A DNA stretch of 64,000 nt, taken from Lactonifactor sp050944855. GTDB lineage: Bacteria > Bacillota > Clostridia > Lachnospirales > Lachnospiraceae. Position 1 is the first letter of the stretch, and each line of letters begins with the position of its first letter. The stretch lies in the NCBI GenBank assembly GCA_050944855.1, contig JBMNRU010000011.1, positions 1-64,000 on the forward strand, read 5' to 3'. This document shows positions 17,248-25,174 of the stretch, piece by piece. The position numbers were made by a program, and so were the translations under genes. A model generated the notes under the pieces. The model was given only the letters and a program-made list of their open reading frames with translations. It did not search any database and was not told where the DNA came from.

Positions 17248-17291
17248 AAAAGTCTTCCCAGGAAAAGCAAAGCGTTCCTGGGAAGACTTTT
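17248..17291. terminator. Strong bidirectional terminator
   Basis: A perfect 17-bp stem, AAAAGTCTTCCCAGGAA / TTCCTGGGAAGACTTTT, with T-runs in both directions. A further 7-bp pair (GAAAGAG / CTCTTTC) lies outside. It serves the AKR gene (+) and the RNA candidate (-). Confidence 0.9.
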
Positions 17292-17342
17292 GGCTCTTTC
17301 GCAATATTCTATGATTAGGATGGGGAAAACTATGTCGATAAG

Positions 17343-17564
17343 GTATGGATGATCGTTCGCACTTACAAAACCGCCCTGCCTGTGCCATGTCGTCAAACAG
17401 GCCGCTCCTTCTCAGCTAGCCGTCAAGACACACTAAGCCTCTCAGGAAAGCCTTCGAGTCTAAGTGCTTACTAGACGCCGGATCTTCCAACTCGCTGTTA
17501 CCAAATGTTTTTGCCATGGCACAGGCGGAGCGGTTCTGGTAGCCCGAAGAGCGATCATCCATAC
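17343..17564 (-). ncRNA. Structured non-coding RNA candidate (~222 nt)
   Basis: There is no coding frame. The ends pair perfectly over 13 bp (GTATGGATGATCG, 17343-17355, with CGATCATCCATAC, 17552-17564). An inner long helix joins GCCTGTGCCATG near the 5' side with CATGGCACAGGC near the 3' side, and a CACTTAG..CTC / GAG..CTTAGTG hairpin sits in the middle. Minus-strand orientation is supported by a terminator downstream on that strand and a possible TTCAAC-16-TAATAT promoter upstream. Size and architecture recall the raiA-type RNA of Firmicutes, but I could not confirm a family; SRP, RNase P, tmRNA and 6S did not fit. Confidence 0.65.
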
Positions 17565-17596
17565 TCTTCTGTTATATTACAGGAAAGTATTTACAG

Positions 17597-17625
17597 TTGA
17601 AAAGGAACGTGTGTTCTGATATGAT
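17597..17625 (+). promoter_or_regulatory. dinB promoter
   Basis: TTGAAA (17597-17602), 17-bp spacer, TATGAT (17620-17625). The LexA site lies within the spacer. Confidence 0.82.
17605..17616. promoter_or_regulatory. LexA (SOS) box
   Basis: GAAC-GTGT-GTTC matches the Gram-positive LexA/DinR consensus GAAC-N4-GTTC. It lies between the -35 and -10 of the dinB promoter, so bound LexA would block RNA polymerase. Confidence 0.82.
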
Positions 17626-17667
17626 AAAAGCAGAATTGAGAAGATGTTATGGAGCAGGAGTAAAGAT

Positions 17668-18942
17668 ATGGATCAGAGGATGGATAAAGTGATTTTTCAT
17701 GTTGATGTAAATTCTGCGTTTTTGAGCTGGGAGGCTGTATATCGTCTCAAGCATCTGAACGGGAAACTAGATCTGCGGGAGATTCCGTCAGCAGTCAGCG
17801 GCGATATGGCCATGCGAAGGGGAATCATTCTGGCAAAATCCCATCCTGCCCGCAAATATGGTGTGAAGACCGGGGAGACCATTATAGAGGCAAAGAGGAA
17901 ATGTCCGAATCTGATGCTGGTGCCGCCTAATTATGGCTTATATCAGCAGTCTTCCGATGCGTTTATGGAGATTTTAAAAGAGTATACTCCGGATGTGGAA
18001 CAGTATTCTATTGATGAGGCATTTATGGATATGACGGGAACCCAGAGACTCTGGGGAGGGCCTGAAAAAGCTGCGCATATGATCCGGCAGCGGATTTACC
18101 GTGAGTTGGGATTTACTGTGAATATAGGCGTTTCTACCAATCGTTTATTGGCTAAGATGGCATCAGATTTTGAAAAACCGGATCAAGTGCATACGCTGTT
18201 TCCCTGGGAATTAAAAACAAAGATGTGGCCTCTTCCTGTTTCTGAGTTATTTTTTGTAGGGCGTGCTACGGCAAAGAAGCTGCATACCATGGGGATACGT
18301 ACCATAGGAGAATTGGCAGAAACAGATCCCAAGATGCTGCGAAGCCATCTGAAGAAGCACGGGGAGGTTATCTGGGAATTTGCCAATGGCATGGATGTAT
18401 CCGTAGTGGAAGCGGCGCCAGAACCGAATAAGGGGTACGGTAACTCTACTACGATAGCTTTTGATGTTACAGACCGGGATACGGCTAAGATGGTTTTGCT
18501 GGCTCTTTGTGAGACTGTGGCTGCCCGCCTGCGCGAGCATCGGGTGAAGGCGGAAGTGATTTCCGTGGGGATCAAGAATAACGAACTGCATCATGTATCC
18601 CATCAGAAAGTCCTTTCTTCTGCTACTGATATTACAAGTGAACTGCACAGGACGGCTTGTCAGTTGTTTGATGAATTGTGGAACGGAGACCCTATACGGC
18701 ATCTGGGCGTTTATGCCAGCCGTATCCGGGATCATGATTTTACCCGCCAGATGGATTTGTTTGATCAGACTAATTATGAGAAACTGGAAAAGATGGATGC
18801 GGCAGTAGATGCAATCCGTCAGAAGTTTGGTATGGATGCGGTGAAAAGGGCTTCTTTTCTGGAGGGAGAGATTGACCATATGTCTGGCGGCATTTCCCGG
18901 GAAAAAAGAAGTGTAGATTATAGTAAGATGAATATTGAATAG
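17668..18942 (+). CDS. dinB: DNA polymerase IV (Y-family translesion polymerase)
   Basis: A 424-aa error-prone polymerase for lesion bypass. The catalytic acidic residues are in HVDVNSAF (residue ~13) and YSIDEAFMD (~113); fingers, thumb and little-finger domains follow, with length close to the family norm. ATG 17668 is set by AGGAG 7 bp upstream; a start at 17644 lacks a site. SOS control is supported by the GAAC-N4-GTTC box in its promoter. It is followed by a small gene and an amidase gene that may be co-transcribed. Confidence 0.94.
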   Translation: MDQRMDKVIFHVDVNSAFLSWEAVYRLKHLNGKLDLREIPSAVSGDMAMRRGIILAKSHPARKYGVKTGETIIEAKRKCPNLMLVPPNYGLYQQSSDAFMEILKEYTPDVEQYSIDEAFMDMTGTQRLWGGPEKAAHMIRQRIYRELGFTVNIGVSTNRLLAKMASDFEKPDQVHTLFPWELKTKMWPLPVSELFFVGRATAKKLHTMGIRTIGELAETDPKMLRSHLKKHGEVIWEFANGMDVSVVEAAPEPNKGYGNSTTIAFDVTDRDTAKMVLLALCETVAARLREHRVKAEVISVGIKNNELHHVSHQKVLSSATDITSELHRTACQLFDELWNGDPIRHLGVYASRIRDHDFTRQMDLFDQTNYEKLEKMDAAVDAIRQKFGMDAVKRASFLEGEIDHMSGGISREKRSVDYSKMNIE

Positions 18943-18953
18943 GGGAAAAGAAT

Positions 18954-19268
18954 ATGGCATTTAGGATAGATACAAATATGGGGCTTCCTGATAGCGGGAG
19001 TTATCGGGGAGAGATTAAGGAGGCTGCATGCAGCTGCTGGTTTACCAGTAAAGGCAGTGCCACTCCCCGTATGTTAAAATATGTAGATGAAGAGGGGATT
19101 ATCCGTACCCTTCAAAATATTACTGTTCTGCAGGAAGAACAAAAGTATTATAATGGAATTTCCACAAGAGAATATCGATGTGAAACAGAGATAGAAGGGA
19201 TTTGTTATCCTTTTGTATTATTATTTCGGCCAGAGAATTGTACCTGGTCAGTTTCATTTGGCAAATAG
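18954..19268 (+). CDS. Hypothetical protein downstream of dinB
   Basis: A 104-aa soluble protein of unrecognised family. It has a Cys pair (ACSC) near residue 24 and alternating beta-like segments, with no membrane helix. It starts 11 bp after dinB with a GGGGAAAAG site and so probably belongs to the SOS transcript. A DNA-damage-linked role is possible by position only. Confidence 0.75.
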   Translation: MAFRIDTNMGLPDSGSYRGEIKEAACSCWFTSKGSATPRMLKYVDEEGIIRTLQNITVLQEEQKYYNGISTREYRCETEIEGICYPFVLLFRPENCTWSVSFGK

Positions 19269-19331
19269 ATGGTGCCACTTTGTATTGTCATGCATATTAT
19301 AATTACGAAAAGTGGAACATGAGGTGCAATT

Positions 19332-20096
19332 TTGCCATATAAGATTGTTATTGACGCAGGTCATGGGGGAGAAGATCCCGGAGCAGTTTATCGGGGACGG
19401 CAGGAGAAAGATGATAATCTTCGGCTGGCTATGGCTGTGGGACAGATTCTGGAGAACCGGGGAGTCGATGTGGTGTATACACGAACTGGTGACGTGTATC
19501 AGACGCCTTTTGAAAAAGCTACCATAGGGAATGAAGCCAACGCAGATTTCTTTATTTCTTTTCACCGTAATTCCAGTCCCCGGTCTAATCAGTATTCCGG
19601 TGTGGAAACACTGGTATATGATAAGTCCGGGGAAAAGCTGGAACTGGCAGAAAATATTAATGGAGCACTGGGAGAATTGGGATATCAGAATCTGGGAGTG
19701 AAAGCCCGTCCGGGACTTGTGGTTTTGAGAAGAACAAAGATGCCGGCTGTTTTGATTGAAACCGGATTTATTAATACCGATGCGGATAATCAGCTGTTTG
19801 ATCAGAAGTTTGACCAGACGGCTCAGGCAATCGCGGATGCTGTATTGGGAACGCTAGGAGAGGAAGAAGTAGAGCAGGAACCACAATTGTATCGTGTGCA
19901 GGTGGGATTGTTTCGTGTGAAGCAGAATGCAGATAATTTATTGTATGAATTATTGGATAAGGGTTATCCGGCGTTCATGTTGTATGAGGATGGTTTTTAC
20001 AAAGTACAGGTAGGAGCATATCGGGTACTGGGCAATGCTGTCAAGATGGAACGGCAGCTTCGTCAGGCAGGATACGATACGTGGATTACAACGTAA
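19332..20096 (+). CDS. N-acetylmuramoyl-L-alanine amidase with C-terminal SPOR domain
   Basis: A 254-aa Amidase_3 hydrolase that cuts the bond between MurNAc and L-Ala. Zinc ligands and catalytic residues are visible: His10 in DAGHGG, the Glu in GRQEKDDN, His in ISFHRN and Glu in VLIETGF. Residues ~178-254 form a SPOR-like repeat (YRVQVGLFRVKQNAD, YKVQVGAYRVLGNA) that binds denuded septal glycan. No signal peptide is present: translation opens directly with the catalytic domain at a TTG preceded by GAGGTG. It may act after lysis or leave the cell by a non-Sec route. Confidence 0.9.
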   Translation: MPYKIVIDAGHGGEDPGAVYRGRQEKDDNLRLAMAVGQILENRGVDVVYTRTGDVYQTPFEKATIGNEANADFFISFHRNSSPRSNQYSGVETLVYDKSGEKLELAENINGALGELGYQNLGVKARPGLVVLRRTKMPAVLIETGFINTDADNQLFDQKFDQTAQAIADAVLGTLGEEEVEQEPQLYRVQVGLFRVKQNADNLLYELLDKGYPAFMLYEDGFYKVQVGAYRVLGNAVKMERQLRQAGYDTWITT

Positions 20097-20112
20097 TTGA
20101 CATAATATGGAA

Positions 20113-20148
20113 AACAGGAGCTCGTATGCCGGGCTCTTGTTTGTTTTA
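20113..20148 (+). terminator. Terminator after the amidase gene
   Basis: AACAGGAGC..CG / CG..GCTCTTGTT stem followed by TGTTTTATT. Confidence 0.7.
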
Positions 20149-20226
20149 TTAGGAAAATTATGATATACTGTTTATGAAGATAAGATATTTGTATGGTGTA
20201 CAGTTTTTAGATACAAGGAGAGAACT

Positions 20227-21240
20227 ATGGAAACAGCAGAAATACATATTACGAATGCCATTATACATATTTTAGATTCCATGGTGGGTATGCCTGTATT
20301 ATCCGATACCGTATTGGATCCGGGAGCGGATTTTGATGATTTTTTAAAAGGGCATATTCTTAAGATTATGGAAAGTGACGATAAGAAAAACTGTAGTTTT
20401 CAAGAAGAATCTTCCGTATATGCGCTTTTAAAAGATTGGGATTCTGAGCGATTTGTTGCGGCATCCCAGGAAATAGCAAAAGAGTTGTACCATATTATGA
20501 ATAAAAATATTGCGATTCCGCCGGCTGATCTTTTAGTGGTGGAATATGTAATGGAGCAGTGTCCTTATCTGGCTCTGTTGAAAATGAATTATCGAAGTTC
20601 CTATACACATATGACCAATTCTGACCCCTGGGGGAACAACAACGGGTTGGTAAAGCAAAAGGCAATTCTGCCGGGAGAGCATCAGAGACTGCAGGAGGCG
20701 GCCCTGATTGATCTGGAGCATGGTTCCATAAAGGTACTGGAGAAGAAGTACGAAGTAAACGGCGTTAAAACCAATTATTTTTCTTCTATGTTTTTGAAGT
20801 GTCAGGGAAGCCTTTCACCAAAAACGAAGCTGGCTATTGTCAATCGCACGGTAGAAGATATCCAGAAAAAGTATTATAACGAATCGGAACAGTTTGAAGT
20901 CCGCATGGAAACAAAAAGTATTATGAATCAGGAACTGGAAGAAAATGGATGCCTGGATGTGCCCAGGGTGATAGACCGTATTTTCCGGGGACAGGATAAT
21001 ATGCGGGAAGAAGCACAGGAAAAGCTGGAAAAGTGGAATATTGCCCAGAAGCCTGTGGAACTGGAAAATCCGAATACAACGAAGAAATATACAAAACAGC
21101 ATTTGATGACAGACACGGGAATTGAGATTAAGATTCCCATGGAAGAATACAACAATAAGGAACATATAGAGTTCATCACGAATCAGGACGGCAGTATTTC
21201 TGTATTGATCAAAAATGTAGGAAGTATTGTAAGCAAGTAG
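20227..21240 (+). CDS. 37-kDa nucleoid-associated protein (NdpA/NA37 family)
   Basis: A 337-aa protein matching the NA37 family in length and pattern (N-terminal IHITNAIIHILDS, central LLKMNYRSSYTH). Family members bind the nucleoid, but their function is poorly defined. It is followed 24 bp later by a SARP-type regulator gene. A CAAGGAGAG site supports ATG 20227. Confidence 0.8.
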   Translation: METAEIHITNAIIHILDSMVGMPVLSDTVLDPGADFDDFLKGHILKIMESDDKKNCSFQEESSVYALLKDWDSERFVAASQEIAKELYHIMNKNIAIPPADLLVVEYVMEQCPYLALLKMNYRSSYTHMTNSDPWGNNNGLVKQKAILPGEHQRLQEAALIDLEHGSIKVLEKKYEVNGVKTNYFSSMFLKCQGSLSPKTKLAIVNRTVEDIQKKYYNESEQFEVRMETKSIMNQELEENGCLDVPRVIDRIFRGQDNMREEAQEKLEKWNIAQKPVELENPNTTKKYTKQHLMTDTGIEIKIPMEEYNNKEHIEFITNQDGSISVLIKNVGSIVSK

Positions 21241-21264
21241 TTATCGGACAGAACCGGAGGTCCA

Positions 21265-23070
21265 ATGGAGAGAATAGAAGTAACATTATTGGGAAGTCCT
21301 TCCGTGGAATATCAGGGAAAAAGCGTATTGTTTCCCTATAAAAAAGCTGAAGGTCTGTTTTATTATCTTTGTGTGAAAAAACGGATGACCAGAAATGAGG
21401 CAATCGAGATTTTCTGGAGTGATTGTGATGCAGCCACTGCAAAGAAGAATATGCGCAACGCCATTTATAACATACGAAAGGTGTTTGGAACGGACATTCT
21501 TCTGGTAGAGGGTACCTCTGTAGTTAAGCTGAATCCGGAAAGAAATATTTCTATTGACATGGATCATCTTTCGGATGAAGTCATTGCGGACCATGAATTT
21601 CTTCATTTTTTTTATATCAAGGATTGTTATGAATTCGAACAATGGGTAGAGGATGTCCGGGGAGAATTAAAGGACAGATATATCCGTGTTCTGAGAAGAC
21701 AGATCGCTCAGTGCCGGGATAAGAAGGATAGTAAATTTCTGGAAAAAAGCGGACTTCGTCTTTTAAAGGAACAGGTGTGGGAAGAAAGTCTGCACAGGGA
21801 CTTGATGAGTAAGATGGCGGAGCTGGGGGATTATCAGGCTGCCATCAGCCAGTATCAGCATTTGTCAAGAGATCTGGAAAGTAATCTGGGCGTGGCATTG
21901 GAAAATGAGACGGAGGAACTGTACCAGAGGATCTGTGATATGAAAAGTCAGGTGACAAGTGCTGCTGAAGAAGTAGAAGAACATTTTTACGGAAGAGAAA
22001 GTACGTTGTATCACATTTTTTCCAGAGTGAACGGAAACCGTGAAAGCGGGGACGCTGCACAGGCAATTTCTTTTGTCATCACCGGGGAGGCCGGTGTGGG
22101 AAAGAGTATGCTGATGAAACGTCTGCAAAAGATGATGAGAGAATCCGGACATCTGGTGTTTACCTGGATCTGCTGGGAAACAGATATGTATCTGCGTTCC
22201 TGGTATGGGCTTATGGATAAGGTAAAGGCTTACTGTAAGCAATATAACATAGAAATAGAGGGGATGTCTCAAGAGGTTTTCGGAAAAGAAATTCACAATG
22301 AAAAGAGTCCTGTTTTTCTGACAAAACTGCAGCTTGCCATAGAGTCGGTATTTCGTCAATTGCAGAAAGTATTTCCAGATAAAAAAATAGTGTTGTTTAT
22401 CGACGATCTGCAGTGGATGGATGATACGAGTCTGCATTTATTAGGGAATATTGTTTTTCGTATGGAATCCTCCAATTTTAGTGTGATATCCGCATATCGG
22501 GGGGTGTGCTGGAAGCAATACATAGAAAAGCTGAGCAACTATCAGATACCGTTGATTGTAAAAGGTTTATTGGAGATTATGGAACTGCCGTCTTTTACAG
22601 AGGGAGAGACACGGGAGATTATCTGTCAGGAACTTCGGGAAGATATCAGTGAAACGGATTTACAGGAAGTTTATGCAAACACGGGCGGAAATGCCTATTT
22701 TCTTAAGGAAATGGTGAAGCAATATAACAAAAGTGGAAGATGGGAAACCGATACGCCGGAAATAAATAATATTATTAACAGTCGGCTGATGCATTTGAAT
22801 GAAGCAGAGAAGACGGTACTGGATGTATTGTCGATGTTTTCTGACAGAGCATCCATAGAGGAGATCGTTTCCGTACTTCCGGGGTCGGAACTGAAAATTG
22901 CGGAAAGTATTGATTCTCTTTTAGTCAGAAAAATTATAACAGAGGAACTGGAAGATGATAAAATGTATTTGAAGTTTTCTCATCGATTAATAAAGAGCTA
23001 TATGTACAAAAATCTGTCAGAAAGTAAGAAGTATTTGCTGCGTGCCCGGATGAATGAAAAGAAAGCATAG
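21265..23070 (+). CDS. SARP/BTAD-type transcriptional activator with AAA ATPase domain
   Basis: A 601-aa regulator. Residues ~1-95 form an OmpR-like winged helix as in SARP activators (LLGSPSVEYQGK...KKAEGLFYYL...NMRNAIYNIRKVFG). Residues ~100-235 are the BTAD helical domain. An AAA/STAND ATPase follows, with Walker A GEAGVGKS (~274-281) and Walker B VLFIDDLQW (~375). It ends at ~600 aa, without the long TPR tail seen in many relatives. It lies directly before the 14-gene catabolic cluster, whose promoter has 11-bp-spaced direct repeats, so it is the probable pathway activator. GGAGG supports ATG 21265. Confidence 0.87.
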   Translation: MERIEVTLLGSPSVEYQGKSVLFPYKKAEGLFYYLCVKKRMTRNEAIEIFWSDCDAATAKKNMRNAIYNIRKVFGTDILLVEGTSVVKLNPERNISIDMDHLSDEVIADHEFLHFFYIKDCYEFEQWVEDVRGELKDRYIRVLRRQIAQCRDKKDSKFLEKSGLRLLKEQVWEESLHRDLMSKMAELGDYQAAISQYQHLSRDLESNLGVALENETEELYQRICDMKSQVTSAAEEVEEHFYGRESTLYHIFSRVNGNRESGDAAQAISFVITGEAGVGKSMLMKRLQKMMRESGHLVFTWICWETDMYLRSWYGLMDKVKAYCKQYNIEIEGMSQEVFGKEIHNEKSPVFLTKLQLAIESVFRQLQKVFPDKKIVLFIDDLQWMDDTSLHLLGNIVFRMESSNFSVISAYRGVCWKQYIEKLSNYQIPLIVKGLLEIMELPSFTEGETREIICQELREDISETDLQEVYANTGGNAYFLKEMVKQYNKSGRWETDTPEINNIINSRLMHLNEAEKTVLDVLSMFSDRASIEEIVSVLPGSELKIAESIDSLLVRKIITEELEDDKMYLKFSHRLIKSYMYKNLSESKKYLLRARMNEKKA

Positions 23071-23111
23071 GAAACAATCAATGAATAAGAGGCCTGCAAG
23101 GGCAGGTTGGT

Positions 23112-23149
23112 GAAAAGAGCTGGAAATGAGTGGATTTTCAGCTCTTTTC
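23112..23149 (+). terminator. Terminator after the activator gene
   Basis: A 15-bp stem GAAAAGAGCTG.. / ..CAGCTCTTTTC. It separates the regulator from the cluster promoter. Confidence 0.78.
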
Positions 23150-23250
23150 CGTTTATTACGTCAAAGACGTCCAGAGATTATAGACGGTAATTTGTATTTT
23201 TTCCTAAAAATTCTTCTAAAAAAAACTGAAAAGAGAAAAATGCACAAAAG

Positions 23251-23285
23251 TCTGGGCGGTTTCTGGACGCACCGTTTGTTATACT
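23251..23285 (+). promoter_or_regulatory. Activator-dependent promoter of the catabolic cluster with SARP-type direct repeats
   Basis: TCTGGGCG (23251-23258) and TCTGGACG (23262-23269) are direct repeats exactly 11 bp apart, followed by TATACT (23280-23285) as the -10. There is no recognisable -35. Direct repeats of one helical turn replacing the -35 are typical of SARP-controlled promoters. Leader of about 45 nt to the ridA-like start. Confidence 0.65.
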
Positions 23286-23334
23286 CTTACATAAATATTT
23301 ATGATATTTAATAATATGCAAGGAGGATCAAATC

Positions 23335-23715
23335 ATGAAGAAAGAAGTGTTTACCCCAAAAGGAATGAAAACTTTTGGAGGACCGGTAGCAGAGGCTACG
23401 ATCGCCGGAGGATTTGCTTTTATTTCCGGACAGGTGGCTTTGAATCCTGAGACCGGTGAGATTATCCACGGTACTATCGAGGAAGAAGCAGAAGCAGCGC
23501 TCAGCAATTTAAAGCTGATCGTGGAGGAATTAGGGGCAACTATGGAAGATGTAGTAAAATGTGATGTTTTCTTATCTACCATGGAAGATTTTGACAGAAT
23601 GAATGTAGTATATGAAAAATATTTTGGCAGTGAATGTCCGCCTGCCCGCAGTGGTGTGGCTCTGGAATTGTGGGGCGGTATGAAGATTGAAGTGGGTGCT
23701 ATCGTAAAATTGTAA
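23335..23715 (+). CDS. RidA-family (YjgF) enamine/imine deaminase
   Basis: A 126-aa Rid protein, cytosolic trimer. Family members hydrolyse reactive enamine/imine intermediates released by PLP enzymes or other amino-acid-degrading enzymes. The substrate-carboxylate-binding Arg is present in PPARSGV and the conserved Glu in KIEVGAIVKL. First gene of the cluster after an AAGGAGG site. Its presence suggests that an unstable imine or enamine arises in the pathway. Confidence 0.9.
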   Translation: MKKEVFTPKGMKTFGGPVAEATIAGGFAFISGQVALNPETGEIIHGTIEEEAEAALSNLKLIVEELGATMEDVVKCDVFLSTMEDFDRMNVVYEKYFGSECPPARSGVALELWGGMKIEVGAIVKL

Positions 23716-23737
23716 TAAAGGGAGGACAAAGATCGAT

Positions 23738-25129
23738 ATGCTTAGAACGATCAAGCAATCAGAGATTGAATTAATTCATGAGAAAACGCTGCATCTGTTG
23801 GAACATGTGGGTGTTGTTTTTGAACATGATGGAATCATTGAGGAATTTAAGAAACATGGAATCCGTACAGATGGTTATCTGGTTTATTTTGATAGAAAAA
23901 CAGTAGAAACAGCAGTTTCTACCCTGAAACGCAGTTTTGTTATGAAGACACCTTTTGAAGAACTGAAGATCGGTGAAGGCGGAATTGCATTTTCTTCTGC
24001 TTCCGGATGCCGTAAGGTGCTTCGTGACGGCAGTATGTATGATACTACGATTGCGGATTATGTGATGACAAGAAAGCTGGATGCAACCAGCCCGATCATC
24101 AATCTGTCCAGTTCTCCGCTGATGTATGTGGCAGATTTTCCGGAAGGAAAGACTGACCTGATCAAAGCGGCTTTGACGCTGAAGTACTCCAAGCATCCGG
24201 CTATTATGTCCTGCTTTGGAAAAAAAGATGCAGAAGAGACCATTGCTCTGGCAAGGGATTTTTATGATACAGATGAAGGGTACTATACCATCGGTGTAGG
24301 AAATGTTATCTCCCCATTATATTATAATGAAAGTGATGTAGAGGCGATTCTGGCTTATACAAAACGGAATCTGCCGGTTGTTATCGCCTGCTGTTCTTCA
24401 CCGGGTATGACCAGTCCGATCACTTTAAGCGGTACGATGATCCAGAACAATGCAGAGGTATTGGCAGGTGTGATCATGACACAGATCGTGAATCCGGGTG
24501 CTCCTGTTGTGTATGGAAATACAACGTTTACTTCCAATATGAGAACGGCAGAGACGGTGTCCTGGGGTCCGGAAGTGGATGTATTTATTCATTATGCGAA
24601 AGCCATGGCAGATTTTTACGGACTGCCGTACAGAGGCGGCGGTTCCCTGTCAGCGGCGAAAGATCTGGATTACGAAAACGGAGCGGAGACCGCATTATCC
24701 CTGCAGGCAACCATGGACGCAGGCACCGACTTTATCTTCCATGCATTTGGCGAGCTGGACGGCCTGAATGCATTCAGTTTAGAAAAGTATGTACTGGATG
24801 AAGAATTGCTGGCCTCTATGTTGTCAGTGAAAGATCGCGATCTTTTTGATGATGAACTGTTATGTATTGAATCCATGGAAGAGGTTGGCCCAAGAGGCAA
24901 CTATCTGGTAGAGGAAGAAACGGTAGAGTACTATCAGGAAGAAGTCTTCTATCCTACTTTATTCAATATTGGCGCTTACAATGCATGGGAAGCAAAAGGA
25001 AAGCCCGGTGTTGCAGAGAAAGCCAAGGCGGCAGTAGAGAAACGTCTGGCAGGATATGAACTTCCGGAATACTCACCAAAACAGAAGAAGATTTTGGAGG
25101 ATATCCTGCAGGGTATTGATGAGGCGTAA
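23738..25129 (+). CDS. MttB-superfamily (trimethylamine methyltransferase-like) protein, non-pyrrolysine
   Basis: A 463-aa TIM-barrel protein related to MttB. Known non-pyrrolysine members (such as glycine-betaine or proline-betaine demethylases) move a methyl group from a quaternary amine to a corrinoid protein. There is no in-frame amber codon, so no pyrrolysine. Glycine-rich barrel segments such as YRGGGSLSAAKDLDYENG near residue 300 are typical. No corrinoid protein, RamA-like activator or MtqA/MtvA partner lies in this window, which is odd for a methyltransferase. It may use a partner elsewhere or catalyse another reaction on a methylated amine. Confidence 0.85.
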   Translation: MLRTIKQSEIELIHEKTLHLLEHVGVVFEHDGIIEEFKKHGIRTDGYLVYFDRKTVETAVSTLKRSFVMKTPFEELKIGEGGIAFSSASGCRKVLRDGSMYDTTIADYVMTRKLDATSPIINLSSSPLMYVADFPEGKTDLIKAALTLKYSKHPAIMSCFGKKDAEETIALARDFYDTDEGYYTIGVGNVISPLYYNESDVEAILAYTKRNLPVVIACCSSPGMTSPITLSGTMIQNNAEVLAGVIMTQIVNPGAPVVYGNTTFTSNMRTAETVSWGPEVDVFIHYAKAMADFYGLPYRGGGSLSAAKDLDYENGAETALSLQATMDAGTDFIFHAFGELDGLNAFSLEKYVLDEELLASMLSVKDRDLFDDELLCIESMEEVGPRGNYLVEEETVEYYQEEVFYPTLFNIGAYNAWEAKGKPGVAEKAKAAVEKRLAGYELPEYSPKQKKILEDILQGIDEA

Positions 25130-25174
25130 AAATACGAATATAACTAAATACAATGAAACTTGAGGAGGGTGGAT

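Noticed and set aside
17343..17564. SRP RNA, RNase P RNA, tmRNA or 6S RNA
   Set aside because: Their conserved core sequences are not found; only the general structured character remains.
23126..23311. Small open frame between the activator gene and ridA
   Set aside because: It overlaps the terminator and the cluster promoter, has no ribosome site and resembles no protein.
23738..25129. Pyrrolysine-containing trimethylamine methyltransferase
   Set aside because: No in-frame TAG codon and no pyl genes in the window.
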